A stretch of 64,000 nucleotides of DNA from an uncultured bacterium (GCA_949292215.1 CASEYW010000159.1:46772-110771); one strand, 5' to 3'. Numbered from the stretch's first letter, positions 44,522 to 54,121 are shown. Translations and numbers: made by a program. Notes: generated by a model from the letters alone, not told the origin.

Positions 44522-47173
44522 ATGGAAGAATTCACAGAATCCCCGGAAACTGTACTCAATAAATTCGGAGTGAATGAAAAAACGGGATTGGACGCTGCAC
44601 GCATCGTAGAAAACAGGCGGAAATACGGAATTAATTCTTTCACCCGGAAAAAAGCCGACTCCCTCTGGAAACGGATTTGGGACGCAACCTGTGAACCAAT
44701 GCTCATCATGCTGATTCTTGCAGCACTGATTGCTCTCGGAGTCAACATCGCCCGGGCCTGTACAAGCGGAGATTCCGATTTTCTGGAATGTGCAGGCATT
44801 TTTGCGGCAATTTTCCTTTCAGTCATCATTACAGTCGTGATGGAAGGAAGGAGCGCTAAGGCTTTCGAAGCACTGAACCGGATCAATGAAGATACAAAAG
44901 TGAAGGTACTCCGGGAGGGAGAAGTGCGAATGATCCCACAGCGGGAAGTTGTCGTTGGAGACATCCTGTGCGTGGAAACAGGAGACAGGCTCGTAGCGGA
45001 TGGACGCCTTGTTTCCAGTATGGATCTTCATGCGGATGAATCCTCTCTGACCGGCGAAAGTCTTCCCGTAAGCAAAGAAGCGGAACTGGTATTTGAATGC
45101 AGTACGATTCCACTTGCGGAACAGAGGAACATGCTCTTTTCCGGAACATTCATCACAAGCGGACACGGACGCATGATCGTCACGGCAGTCGGCGACCACA
45201 CGGAATTCGGTCGGATCGCAGGAGAACTCGCTTCCACCGAAAAAAGTGAAACACCGCTTCAGGAAAAAATGGCAAAGCTCGGAAAACGGATCACACTGCT
45301 GGGATCAACCGCCGCCGCACTTGTCTTCCTGATCCAGCTGGTCACCTTTCTCATGGATGGAACCGCTTCCCTGGAAACCGTTTCCGGAGCATTCATCACA
45401 AGCATTGTCCTGATTGTTGCTGCCGTTCCGGAAGGACTTCCAACCATCGTCGCAGTCTCCCTGGCAATCACGATCATCAAAATGTCAAAACAAAATACTC
45501 TTGTCAAAAAAATGATTGCCTGTGAAACAATCGGGTGCATCAATGTGATCTGCTCTGACAAAACAGGAACACTGACGGAAAACCGGATGACCGTTACCAG
45601 CGTGTATGCCGATGGAATTCTCTTTTCTCCCGAAAACATGAAGCATCCTTTTCTTACAGAAAATTTCTGTCTCAATTCCACCGCGGAAGCTTATTTCCCT
45701 GAAAACGCTCCCCCACGTTTCATCGGCAATCCCACGGAATGCGCTCTTCTTGCCGCAGCAAGAAAATGCGGAAAGAACTATCAGGAGGAACGCCGGAAAG
45801 CGGAAATTCTCTATGTTTTTCCCTTCTCCTCGGAAACAAAAAACATGACAACTCTGTTGAACTGCGGAAACATGGTCCGAATCTATACAAAAGGAAGCCC
45901 CGAAAAAATACTTTCCATGTGCACCATTTCTTCCGGGGAGCGACTTGCCGCAGAAAAAGCGATTGCAGATTTCCAGAGCCGTGCGGCACGCGTCATCGCA
46001 TTTGCCCATCGGGATATGAAACCGATGGAGGATTACGCCTGTCACAGAGCAGAAATTGAAGAGAATCTGAAATTTGATGGTTTTGTTGCCATTTCAGACC
46101 CGTTGCGAGCCGATGTTCCTGCTGCGGTCCGGCATTGCCGGGAAGCGGGCATTGATCTCAAAATCCTGACAGGGGACAATATTGTGACTGCTTCCGCGAT
46201 CGCATCAGAACTTCATCTCCTTGATGAAAAGCACATAGCAGTGGAGGCAGGAACCCTGGAAAAGATGTCCGACCGGGAATTTGCGGAAGCTCTTTCGAAA
46301 ATCCGGGTGATTGCCCGCAGCACTCCGCTGGTGAAAATGCGGGTTGTGAACACTTTGAAATCGCTCGGAAGCGTGGTTGCAGTAACTGGTGACGGCATCA
46401 ACGACGCACCCGCTATAAAAAATGCCGATGTCGGCATCGCCATGGGTGTGACTGGAACGGAAGTATCCAAAGAAGCCGGCGACATCGTACTTCTTGATGA
46501 TTCGTTTTCCACCATCGTAAAAGCTGTTCAATGGGGACGCGGCATCTATGAAAATTTCCAGCGATTCATTCAATTTCAACTTACAGTCAATCTCTCTTCC
46601 GTTGTCGTGGTTCTTGCGTCCATTCTTCTGGGATTTAAAACCCCGTTCACTGCATTGCAGCTTCTGTGGGTGAATATCATCATGGACGGTCCACCGGCAC
46701 TGACACTGGGACTGGAACCGATCCGCTCTGATCTCATGAAACGTTCTCCGGTGGCACGGAATGCAAATATCATCTCAAAACGAATGCTGCGTTCCATTGT
46801 CTTAAACGGGCTTTTCATTGCCTTGGTCTTTCTTGCCCAGGAACGCTGGAATTTTCTTGATGCACCTCCGAAAGATAAAAGTACTGTTCTCTTTACGCTC
46901 TTTGTCGTGTTCCAGCTTTTCAATGCCTTCAACAGCCGGGAACTTTCCGCAACGAGCATCTTCCGGAATCTTGTTAAAAACCATCTAATGCTTCTCGTCT
47001 TTGCTTTGACATTTGCTCTTCAGGTAATCATTACCCAGTGGGGTGGAGCGTTTTTCAACACAACGCCTCTTTCTCCGATGCTCTGGATACGGATTCTTGC
47101 AACAGGCTTCTCCGTTATTCTCTTCTCAGAGCTTCTGAAATTGCTTGAAACCATTATTTGCAGACACCGTTGA
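44522..47173 (+). CDS. P-type cation-transporting ATPase, Ca2+/Mn2+ (SPCA/PMR1-like) type
   Basis: An 883-aa membrane pump of the P2A type. It has the N-terminal cation-ATPase domain, SSLTGESLPVSKEAE (actuator loop, about 177), VAAVPEGLPTIVAVSLA (TM4 ion site), CSDKTGTLTENRMT with the phosphorylated Asp at about 347, the nucleotide-binding domain (YTKGSPEKIL), TGDGINDAPAIKNADVG at about 622 and ten predicted helices. TM6 reads WVNIIMDGPPALTLG. The N-I-x-M-D-G-P-P-A form is that of the Golgi SPCA/PMR1 pumps, which carry both Ca2+ and Mn2+. The Mn2+ riboswitch ahead of the gene argues for Mn2+ efflux; Ca2+ transport cannot be excluded. GGAGG is 7 bp before the ATG. Monocistronic. Confidence 0.92.
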   Translation: MEEFTESPETVLNKFGVNEKTGLDAARIVENRRKYGINSFTRKKADSLWKRIWDATCEPMLIMLILAALIALGVNIARACTSGDSDFLECAGIFAAIFLSVIITVVMEGRSAKAFEALNRINEDTKVKVLREGEVRMIPQREVVVGDILCVETGDRLVADGRLVSSMDLHADESSLTGESLPVSKEAELVFECSTIPLAEQRNMLFSGTFITSGHGRMIVTAVGDHTEFGRIAGELASTEKSETPLQEKMAKLGKRITLLGSTAAALVFLIQLVTFLMDGTASLETVSGAFITSIVLIVAAVPEGLPTIVAVSLAITIIKMSKQNTLVKKMIACETIGCINVICSDKTGTLTENRMTVTSVYADGILFSPENMKHPFLTENFCLNSTAEAYFPENAPPRFIGNPTECALLAAARKCGKNYQEERRKAEILYVFPFSSETKNMTTLLNCGNMVRIYTKGSPEKILSMCTISSGERLAAEKAIADFQSRAARVIAFAHRDMKPMEDYACHRAEIEENLKFDGFVAISDPLRADVPAAVRHCREAGIDLKILTGDNIVTASAIASELHLLDEKHIAVEAGTLEKMSDREFAEALSKIRVIARSTPLVKMRVVNTLKSLGSVVAVTGDGINDAPAIKNADVGIAMGVTGTEVSKEAGDIVLLDDSFSTIVKAVQWGRGIYENFQRFIQFQLTVNLSSVVVVLASILLGFKTPFTALQLLWVNIIMDGPPALTLGLEPIRSDLMKRSPVARNANIISKRMLRSIVLNGLFIALVFLAQERWNFLDAPPKDKSTVLFTLFVVFQLFNAFNSRELSATSIFRNLVKNHLMLLVFALTFALQVIITQWGGAFFNTTPLSPMLWIRILATGFSVILFSELLKLLETIICRHR

Positions 47174-47177
47174 CTTT

Positions 47178-47283
47178 TTTCGTGCTCTGCTTACGGAAAA
47201 ATGTATGTACATTTTTCTCGGATCAAGGGGCTGTGCCCTTGTCGCGGTCCAGCGGCAAAACGCCGGTCGTGCAGAGCACGAAA
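47178..47283. repeat. 106-bp structured element bounded by a 13-bp inverted repeat
   Basis: TTTCGTGCTCTGC (47178-47190) and GCAGAGCACGAAA (47271-47283) are perfect inverted ends. Inside are three further hairpins: GAAAAATGTA/TACATTTTTC (47196-47217, 2-nt loop), CAAGGG/CCCTTG (47224-47241) and CGGC/GCCG around an A-rich loop (about 47252-47264). The whole would fold as a multibranched RNA or a cruciform. It begins 4 bp after the ATPase stop codon. It could be a small mobile repeat, a noncoding RNA or an elaborate 3' end; no target duplication is visible. The remaining ~200 bp up to the ROK gene (47284-47482) is A/T-rich and presumably holds its promoter; I saw no gene there. Confidence 0.55.
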
Positions 47284-47482
47284 CAACATTCGCACCAGCA
47301 GCAATCCTGCGGAACACAAAAAAGAATCCGGCAGGAGATGGAAAGAATTCATTAGATTTTGATGAGGTTTTTTATAAAACGGGATGTGACGGGTTGAATT
47401 TGAAGGGGTTCAGCTTTATATTTAGGGTTACGGCGGCAGTTGTTTTTTCAGTAACTCAATTTCTAACGTTTTGGAGGAGAAA

Positions 47483-48460
47483 ATGCCTGACAATCTTGCA
47501 CTCGGAATCGACTTGGGAGGTTCAAAAATTTATGCGGTGGTCACGGATGCTTCCAATACGGTCATAGCGGATGCAAAGACTTCGACCAATCCTTCAGCCG
47601 GACCGGAACAAACAGCGAACACGATGAAAGAAACAGCTCTGGCAGCTCTGGCAAAACTGGAATTGAGTCTGGCAGACATTTCCTATTTTGGTGCTGCGAT
47701 TCCCTCTCCGGTGGATCCGGAAACCGGTGACTGCCTCCATGCGGTAAATCTCGGCTGGAAAAAAGTCTCCATGCTCGGGATTATGAAAAAGACCTTCGGT
47801 TATGACTTCAAACTTGGAAACGACGGCAATCTTGGTCAGCTTGGGGAACATTTCTGCGGAGCGGCAAAAGAATTTCATTCTTCCGTCGGCTTTTTCATCG
47901 GTACAGGACTCGGGGGTGGAATTGTGGTTGAAAACAAACTCTTAACAGGAAATCAGGGGCTTGCAGGCGAGCTCGGACATACCATTATCCGTGTTGGGGG
48001 GAGACGCTGCGGCTGCGGACGCCGCGGGTGTGCGGAAGCTTACTGCAGTAAAAAAGCATTCGTCAAAGCCCTCAAAAAAGAAGTCTTCAAACGCGGAGCA
48101 ACGACTCTTCTTCCGATTGAGAAATTCAATCCTGAAACAAAAAACATCAAAAGCAAGTACCTTGCCCGTGCTTACAACGAAGATGATCCCTCCGTCAGAA
48201 AAGTTGTCGATAAAGGACTTCGTATGCTTGGAATCGCCGCTGCTTCCACCGTTGCGACAGTTGCACCGCAGTGCATAGTTCTGGGCGGCGGATTTGTGGA
48301 AGCCATGGGGGAACAGGTCATTATTCCCTTCAAATCCTCCTTTCATCGCCACCTGTTCGGGATTTCACCGAGTGACATTGAAGTCCGGATTTCCCTCCTT
48401 GGCGACCATGCCGTAGCAGTAGGGGCAACCATCCTTGCAAGAGGTACCGACCGGAAATGA
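47483..48460 (+). CDS. ROK family sugar kinase (glucokinase-like)
   Basis: A 325-aa protein. LALGIDLGGSKIYAVVTD is the phosphate-1 loop, IPSPVDPETG and LGWKKV are substrate-side stretches, KLGNDGNLGQLGE contains the catalytic Asp, and GTGLGGGIVVENKLLTG with AGELGHTII carries the sugar-binding Glu/His. The ROK zinc signature RRCGCGRRGCAEAYCS is at about residues 174-190. Such kinases phosphorylate glucose, N-acetylglucosamine or related sugars with ATP, or in some cases with polyphosphate. GGAGGAGAAA precedes the ATG. Its stop overlaps the Ppx/GppA start by 4 bp, and Ppk1 is the gene after that; this neighbourhood makes polyphosphate as a phosphoryl donor worth testing, but the sequence alone does not show it. 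Confidence 0.9.
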   Translation: MPDNLALGIDLGGSKIYAVVTDASNTVIADAKTSTNPSAGPEQTANTMKETALAALAKLELSLADISYFGAAIPSPVDPETGDCLHAVNLGWKKVSMLGIMKKTFGYDFKLGNDGNLGQLGEHFCGAAKEFHSSVGFFIGTGLGGGIVVENKLLTGNQGLAGELGHTIIRVGGRRCGCGRRGCAEAYCSKKAFVKALKKEVFKRGATTLLPIEKFNPETKNIKSKYLARAYNEDDPSVRKVVDKGLRMLGIAAASTVATVAPQCIVLGGGFVEAMGEQVIIPFKSSFHRHLFGISPSDIEVRISLLGDHAVAVGATILARGTDRK

Positions 48461-49965
48461 AGCAGCTTCTCGCTTCCATCGACATCGGAGCCCATTCCGC
48501 CCGTCTCCTGATCGTTGAAATCGACAAACGCAGCGGAACCTACGAAGCGCTGGAAGATCTTGAAATTCCCGTTCCTCTCGGCGCAGACGTTTTCAAAACC
48601 GGTCGCATCAGCGACAATTCGGTACGGATGCTCTGCGAAATCATGAAGAAATTCAAACTGAAACTTCATGAATACAAGATCAAAACCTACAAGGCAATTG
48701 CCACCAGTGCGGTCCGGGAAGCACTCAATGCAGACGTTTTCATTGAACGGATCAAATTTCTTGCGGGAATCGATATCCAGATCTTCACCGGAGTGGATGA
48801 AGCGCGTCTCGGCTATCTGGCCGTTCAATCGGTCATTCCCCCGAACTTTGGATTCAACGACAAACACCTGCTTCTCGCCGACATCGGCACGGGAGCCTGC
48901 CAGGTCAGCGTTTACGATCATGGCATCATGCGTTTCACGGAAACCGTCAAACTCGGCACGCTGCGTGCCATCGAACTGCTTTCCGACACTTCCTCCCCCT
49001 CAGCCCGCATGGAACTTCTCGAACCGGTCATCGACTATGCCTTCGGAGAACTTGAATATCTTTCTAAAAAACTGCAATGCGACGCCCTGATCGTCACCGG
49101 CGCCTCCTCCCGTGCAATGCTTTCCATGCAGAACAAACAGAGAATCAAGCGTGGTGTAATCGAGCTCAACACAGAAGAATTCCATCAGCTCCGGGAAATG
49201 GCGGAACATCGCACAGTCGACTCTCTCGGGCGCGAATTCAATATCAAACCGGATCTTGCAGAAGCCGTTCTACCCTGCTGCATGATGATCTCCAATCTCC
49301 TGAAACTCACAAAAGCCAAACTCATCTACGCACCAACAATCTCCACAAAATACGCCCTGACGGAAGATTTCATCAACGATATCATGGAAGGACGCGATCC
49401 CTTTGAACCGCAAATTTTCGGTATGGCTTCCCAGACGGCAGAACGATACGGCGGCGATATGCGCCTGATCGCCTCCACCGCAATTCTTGCGGAAAAACTC
49501 TTTGAAAAACTTCAGCCGATTCACGGCATGGGTCATCGCGAACTCGTCATGCTCAAAGTTGCTTCTCTACTCTACAAAACCGGACTTTTCATCAACAATC
49601 AGGCATATCACAAGCACAGTTATTACATCATTTTGAATACGGAACTGCCGGGAATCACTCTGGAAGAACGGCGTATTATCGCAATGATTGCACGCTATCA
49701 CCGCAAATCAATCCCGAAACAGCAGCATCCGGACTACATGGCACTCCCGCCGGATACACGGGCAATCATCAACAAACTGGCAGCTATTCTGCGTCTTGCC
49801 TGCGGCCTGGCAGTTGCATGCAAACCTGATGAGCGTATGACTGTCAAAATCACCCCGAATCTCGTAACCGTCAACATCGGCGGAGCAGTTCATCCGGCAC
49901 CGCTGGATTATATTGACACCGACATGTTCAACTATGCGTTTGCCTCCAAAATCATTTTTGTTTGA
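48457..49965 (+). CDS. Ppx/GppA family phosphatase (exopolyphosphatase-like)
   Basis: A 502-aa protein. The N-terminal ~300 residues are the ASKHA-fold Ppx/GppA domain: LLASIDIGAHSARLLIVEI (phosphate loop), YKAIATSAVREALNADVFIE, QIFTGVDEARLGYLAV with the catalytic Glu, and LLLADIGTGACQVSVYD (second phosphate loop). The C-terminal ~190 residues form an HD-like helical domain (MGHRELVMLKVASLLYKTGL, ARYHRKSIPK), as in long Ppx proteins. The usual 'DIGGGS' appears as DIGTGA, a small deviation. It removes terminal phosphate from polyphosphate or pppGpp. It is coupled to the ROK gene by a 4-bp overlap and lies 19 bp before ppk1, so polyphosphate turnover enzymes are made together. Confidence 0.88.
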   Translation: MKQLLASIDIGAHSARLLIVEIDKRSGTYEALEDLEIPVPLGADVFKTGRISDNSVRMLCEIMKKFKLKLHEYKIKTYKAIATSAVREALNADVFIERIKFLAGIDIQIFTGVDEARLGYLAVQSVIPPNFGFNDKHLLLADIGTGACQVSVYDHGIMRFTETVKLGTLRAIELLSDTSSPSARMELLEPVIDYAFGELEYLSKKLQCDALIVTGASSRAMLSMQNKQRIKRGVIELNTEEFHQLREMAEHRTVDSLGREFNIKPDLAEAVLPCCMMISNLLKLTKAKLIYAPTISTKYALTEDFINDIMEGRDPFEPQIFGMASQTAERYGGDMRLIASTAILAEKLFEKLQPIHGMGHRELVMLKVASLLYKTGLFINNQAYHKHSYYIILNTELPGITLEERRIIAMIARYHRKSIPKQQHPDYMALPPDTRAIINKLAAILRLACGLAVACKPDERMTVKITPNLVTVNIGGAVHPAPLDYIDTDMFNYAFASKIIFV

Positions 49966-49984
49966 AAAGGGGAAAGGATCTCAA

Positions 49985-52129
49985 ATGGCAGAAAAGGAAA
50001 AAGAACGGTATATCAACCGTGACATCAGCTGGCTTGAATTCAACGCCAGAGTGCTCGGAGAAGCCGCCGACAGGGAAAATCCCCTTCTGGAACGTCTGAA
50101 ATTCATCGCCATCTTCAGCAGCAATCTCGACGAATTCTACATGGTCCGCATGGCTGGCGTCACCCAGCAGCTCGAACTTGGATACAAGCATGTTTACGGC
50201 GACAGCGGATACGTTCCGGCGGAGCTCATGAAACAACTCGACACCCGCATCCGTTCTCTCGTCACCCGTCAGTACCGTTATCTGTATCGGGAGATTCTGC
50301 CGGAACTCAGGAAAAACGGCATCTCTCTTCTCTCCTGGGACTCCATTCCCAAACAGAAACGCGATGAACTGCGGAAAATGTTCATCACAAATTATCTGCC
50401 GATTCTGACCTCGATCGGAATCGACAGCTCCCATCCCTTCCCCATCGTACCGAACCTCGGACTTGAATTGCTGGTCCGTCTGACAAAAGAAGATGATCCG
50501 CGTGAACGCTTTGCCGTTCTTGAAGTTCCTTCCATCATGCCGCGTTTCATCGAAGTCGACGCGTTTGAACACAAGGCAACATTCATTACCAGCGAGGAGC
50601 TGATTGCAAACAATCTTGATCTTCTGTTCAACAAATGTTCCATTCTTGAATGTTCCGCATTCCGAATTACCCGTGACATGGATTTTTCCATTGATGAGGA
50701 ATCCATTGCTGATCTTCTTACAGAAATGCAAATTGCACTTCAGAAAAAAGCTCAGCGGAAAGTTGTGCGACTGGAAATCTCCTCTCTGATGTCGCAGAAA
50801 TCGCGGAAATGGCTCGCGGAAATGCTCCACACCCCGCAGGAATACATCTTTTCCATCAGCGGAATGCTGAACCTGAAAGACACGTTCCGCCTTGCCGGAC
50901 TCAAAAACTTTCCGGAACTGATCGACAAACCTCTGCCTCCCCTGCCCTCCGTCAGTGCGCCGAAAGGAGAAAGCATGTTCCAGATTATCCGTTCCAGAGG
51001 AAATTTTCTGGTCCATCATCCTTACGAATCATTCAACCCCGTTATCCGTTTTCTTGATGAAGCGGCCTCCGATCCGGATGTACTTGCCATCAAACAGACT
51101 CTCTATCGTGTCAGCGGCAATTCTCCTGTGGTAAAAGCACTGATCCGCGCTGCAAGAAACGGAAAACAGGTTTCCGTCCTGGTCGAAATCAAAGCCAGAT
51201 TCGATGAGGAAAACAACATTAACTGGGCAATGGAACTCGCCAATGCGGGAGCTCACGTGGTTTATGGCATTGCCGGACTTAAAGTTCACTGCAAGGCACT
51301 TCTCGTCGTGCGTCGCGAAGAAGACGGCATTCACCGCTACATGCACCTCGGCACCGGAAACTATAATGACAAAACCGCACAGCTTTACACAGACCTCGGA
51401 CTGTTTACGGATGATAAATCTTTAGGCAGCGACGTTTCCGCTCTCTTCAATGTCATCACCGGTTTTTCGAGTCCGCCGGACTGGAATAAACTTCTCGTTG
51501 CTCCATTCAACATCAAGGAAAAACTTATCTACTACATCGACCGCGAAGCAGAACTTTCCACCGCTCAGAATCCGGGCGGTATTACAATGAAAATCAATTC
51601 TCTCATCGACTACGAAATCATTGATCATCTGTACAAAGCGGCTGAGAAACATGTCAAAATCAATCTGATCGTGCGCGGCATCTGCGGGATCAATCCTTAT
51701 TCCCTGCCGAAACAGTACGCAAAAAACATCAATGTCGTCAGCATTCTCGATCGTTTCCTCGAACATGCCCGCATCTACCGGTTCGCAAACAACGGCGATC
51801 CGTTTTATTATATCGGAAGCGCCGACGTTATGCCGAGAAACATTCGCAGACGCATTGAAGTCCTTCTTCCCATTGAAAGCGAAACTCTGCGCAAAGAGCT
51901 GGATTTCATTCTGGAGTGCGGAATGAACGATAAACGCAAAGGACGCCGTCTCATTGGCGCCAACCGTTATTCCCGACCCATTATTTCTCCGGCCACAGAA
52001 ACGTCCAGAAGCCAGTACCGACTTTATGAATTCTATAAAAACAGATTCGAAAAGCAGCAGGAACTCCTCGGCAGAAACGAATCCCTCACTATATTCACCT
52101 CACCAAGAAACAAGGAAAATCATGAGTGA
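49985..52129 (+). CDS. ppk1: Polyphosphate kinase 1
   Basis: A 714-aa protein of normal Ppk1 length. It makes polyphosphate from ATP reversibly. RYINRDISWLEFNARVLGEA and IFSSNLDEFYMVRMAG are the N-terminal domain hallmarks. The middle head domain follows, then the two phospholipase-D-like catalytic domains: FLDEAASDPDVLAIKQTLYR, VSVLVEIKARFDEENNINWA, LKVHCKALLVVRR with the phosphorylated His 435, and YMHLGTGNYNDKTAQLYTDL. The C-terminal domain includes VRGICGINPYSLP. I use the ATG at 49985 with GGGGAAAGG upstream. It follows the Ppx/GppA gene closely and overlaps queC by 8 bp. Confidence 0.95.
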   Translation: MAEKEKERYINRDISWLEFNARVLGEAADRENPLLERLKFIAIFSSNLDEFYMVRMAGVTQQLELGYKHVYGDSGYVPAELMKQLDTRIRSLVTRQYRYLYREILPELRKNGISLLSWDSIPKQKRDELRKMFITNYLPILTSIGIDSSHPFPIVPNLGLELLVRLTKEDDPRERFAVLEVPSIMPRFIEVDAFEHKATFITSEELIANNLDLLFNKCSILECSAFRITRDMDFSIDEESIADLLTEMQIALQKKAQRKVVRLEISSLMSQKSRKWLAEMLHTPQEYIFSISGMLNLKDTFRLAGLKNFPELIDKPLPPLPSVSAPKGESMFQIIRSRGNFLVHHPYESFNPVIRFLDEAASDPDVLAIKQTLYRVSGNSPVVKALIRAARNGKQVSVLVEIKARFDEENNINWAMELANAGAHVVYGIAGLKVHCKALLVVRREEDGIHRYMHLGTGNYNDKTAQLYTDLGLFTDDKSLGSDVSALFNVITGFSSPPDWNKLLVAPFNIKEKLIYYIDREAELSTAQNPGGITMKINSLIDYEIIDHLYKAAEKHVKINLIVRGICGINPYSLPKQYAKNINVVSILDRFLEHARIYRFANNGDPFYYIGSADVMPRNIRRRIEVLLPIESETLRKELDFILECGMNDKRKGRRLIGANRYSRPIISPATETSRSQYRLYEFYKNRFEKQQELLGRNESLTIFTSPRNKENHE

Positions 52130-52808
52130 CAAAAAGAAAGCAGTTGTACTCCTCAGCGGCGGTCTCGATTCCGCCACCTGCCTCGCAATCGCGAAAAAAG
52201 AGGGTTTCGAAATCCATTCCATCACTTTCGATTATGGACAACGTCACGATGTGGAACTAAAATGTGCCGAAAATATCGCAAAATCGTGCGGTGTGGCCAA
52301 ACATCATCTGATTTCATTCAATTTGCGGGAATGGGGCGGTTCCGCTCTTACTTCCGACAGCATTGACGTTCCGACTCACAGCGATTCCGGTGTGCCCGTC
52401 ACTTACGTCCCCGCAAGAAATACCATTTTTCTTTCTTTCGCCGCAGCTCTTGCTGAAACGATCGGAGCAAAAGACATCTTCATCGGCGTCAACAGTCTTG
52501 ATTACTCCGGTTATCCGGACTGCCGTCCCGCTTTTATCAAAGCCTTTGAACTTGCCGCAACTCTTGGAACCAAAGCTGTCGACGAAAACTGGACCTTCCG
52601 GATCAATGCTCCCCTGCAATATCTGAAAAAAACGGAAATCATTCAACTCGGACTGTCCCTCGGCGTGGATTACTCTCTGACCCACAGCTGCTACAATCCG
52701 GATCCTGATGGAAAACCATGTCTGAAATGTGACAGTTGTTATCTCCGTCAAAAAGCATTTGCAGAACTTGGAATGACGGATCCTCAACTCAAAAATTTTG
52801 AAAAATGA
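52122..52808 (+). CDS. queC: 7-cyano-7-deazaguanine synthase
   Basis: A 228-aa protein. It converts 7-carboxy-7-deazaguanine to preQ0 with ATP and ammonia in the queuosine pathway. The N-terminal PP-loop is VVLLSGGLDSATCLAIA; ITFDYGQRHDVELKCAENIA, VPVTYVPARNTIFLSFA and VNSLDYSGYPDCRPAFIKAF are family signatures. The C-terminal zinc site is HSCYNPDPDGKPCLKCDSCY with four Cys. The ATG at 52122 (AAGGAA upstream) overlaps the end of ppk1 by 8 bp, and its own stop overlaps the next gene by 4 bp. queD, queE and queF are not in the window. Confidence 0.96.
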   Translation: MSDKKKAVVLLSGGLDSATCLAIAKKEGFEIHSITFDYGQRHDVELKCAENIAKSCGVAKHHLISFNLREWGGSALTSDSIDVPTHSDSGVPVTYVPARNTIFLSFAAALAETIGAKDIFIGVNSLDYSGYPDCRPAFIKAFELAATLGTKAVDENWTFRINAPLQYLKKTEIIQLGLSLGVDYSLTHSCYNPDPDGKPCLKCDSCYLRQKAFAELGMTDPQLKNFEK

Positions 52809-54091
52809 CGAATTTTCAAACCGGAACTGACGATTCTTCTTATTACGATGTTATTGTCGTCGGTTCCGGTCCTGCAGGACTCTCAGCGGCATTTGCCGCT
52901 GCAGAAGCCGGAGTTTCGGTTCTTCTCTGCGAACGACTCCGTACATTCGGCCTGAAACTGCTTGCAAGTGGCGGTGGAAAATGCAATGTATCCAATGTTC
53001 TTGATCCAATCTCTTTCATGGACGCATTCGGCAGGGAAGGGCGGTTTATGAAATCCGCTCTTGATTGCGCCTACCATGACTGGCTTTTCTCTTTTCTGAA
53101 ACAACAGCACGTTCCCCTGAAACTGGAAAACAAATTCCATTATTTTCCTGTTTCTGATCAAGCTCGCGATATTCTGAATGCGTTTGCCAACGCATTCCGT
53201 CATGCCGGCGGAATCATGAAAAATGAAACCAAAATCACGGATATTATCGCAAATGACGGAAAAATTTTGAGTGTAAAAACAAATGACGGAAAAATGACGA
53301 AATGCAGAAGCGTCATTCTTGCTGCCGGTGGAACCGCCTGGCCAAAACTTGGAGGAAGCCAGAGCGGACTGGATTTAGCTAAAACTATGGGACATTCCGT
53401 CACACCATTGTATCCAGCAATGGCTCCTCTTCTGATCCGTGATCAATGGGTTCGGAACCTGACGGGAATTTCTCTTCCTGATGCCGGACTTTCCTTCCGG
53501 CGCGGCCGATCCATATTCCAAAATCATGGAGAACTCTTATTCACTCACGAAGGGCTTTCCGGTCCCTGTGCAATTGATCTTGCCGGAACACTTGCCGAAA
53601 CATGCGATAGAAACGGGGGCGGCACAGAACTGATCCTGCAGGCGGACGCTTCCCTCGACGCAGCAGAATGGCGAAAAAAAATTGATTCATTGCGCAATGA
53701 GGATGGACGCAAACTCGTGCGAACGCTGCTCAGTCGCTCTTTTCCTCATGCACTTGCGGATTCCTTCTGCCGTCTAGCAGAATGTTATGATGAAAAAATC
53801 TGTGAATTGACAGCAACTCTCCGGGATCGTCTCTGTTCCATTCTTTCGGGAGTTTCCCTTTCCGCTTACGGGGCCGGACCAATGGAAAAAGCAATGGCAA
53901 TGAAAGGCGGAATCAAGCTGAAAGAAGTCAATCCCTCCACACTGGAAAGCCGTCTTGTAAAAGGATTGTTTTTCGCAGGAGAGATTCTGGATCTCGTTGG
54001 TCCATGCGGCGGTTACAACATTCAATGGGCAATTTCCAGCGGTCGTCTTGCCGGACGTTCCGCTGCGGAAAACGCCCATGCCGCAAATTAA
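52805..54091 (+). CDS. HI0933-like FAD-dependent oxidoreductase (YhiN family)
   Basis: A 428-aa flavoprotein. The Rossmann FAD motif is VIVVGSGPAGLSAAFAAAEA near residue 16, followed by LLASGGGKCNVSNV, the HI0933/YhiN signature. RSVILAAGGTAWPKLGGSQ and LLFTHEGLSGPCAIDLAG are conserved in the middle, and GLFFAGEILDLVGPCGGYN at the C-terminus binds the flavin again. The substrate of this family is not established. It is the last gene of the ROK-ppx-ppk1-queC string, starting within the queC stop, and converges with recF (31-bp gap). Confidence 0.93.
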   Translation: MTNFQTGTDDSSYYDVIVVGSGPAGLSAAFAAAEAGVSVLLCERLRTFGLKLLASGGGKCNVSNVLDPISFMDAFGREGRFMKSALDCAYHDWLFSFLKQQHVPLKLENKFHYFPVSDQARDILNAFANAFRHAGGIMKNETKITDIIANDGKILSVKTNDGKMTKCRSVILAAGGTAWPKLGGSQSGLDLAKTMGHSVTPLYPAMAPLLIRDQWVRNLTGISLPDAGLSFRRGRSIFQNHGELLFTHEGLSGPCAIDLAGTLAETCDRNGGGTELILQADASLDAAEWRKKIDSLRNEDGRKLVRTLLSRSFPHALADSFCRLAECYDEKICELTATLRDRLCSILSGVSLSAYGAGPMEKAMAMKGGIKLKEVNPSTLESRLVKGLFFAGEILDLVGPCGGYNIQWAISSGRLAGRSAAENAHAAN

Positions 54092-54121
54092 AGAAATTTC
54101 CACGGCAGCCTTTCACAACAA

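Noticed and set aside
47178..47283. The structured element as an integron attC site
   Set aside because: The ends lack the conserved core GTTRRRY/RYYYAAC, and there is no integrase or cassette array in the window.
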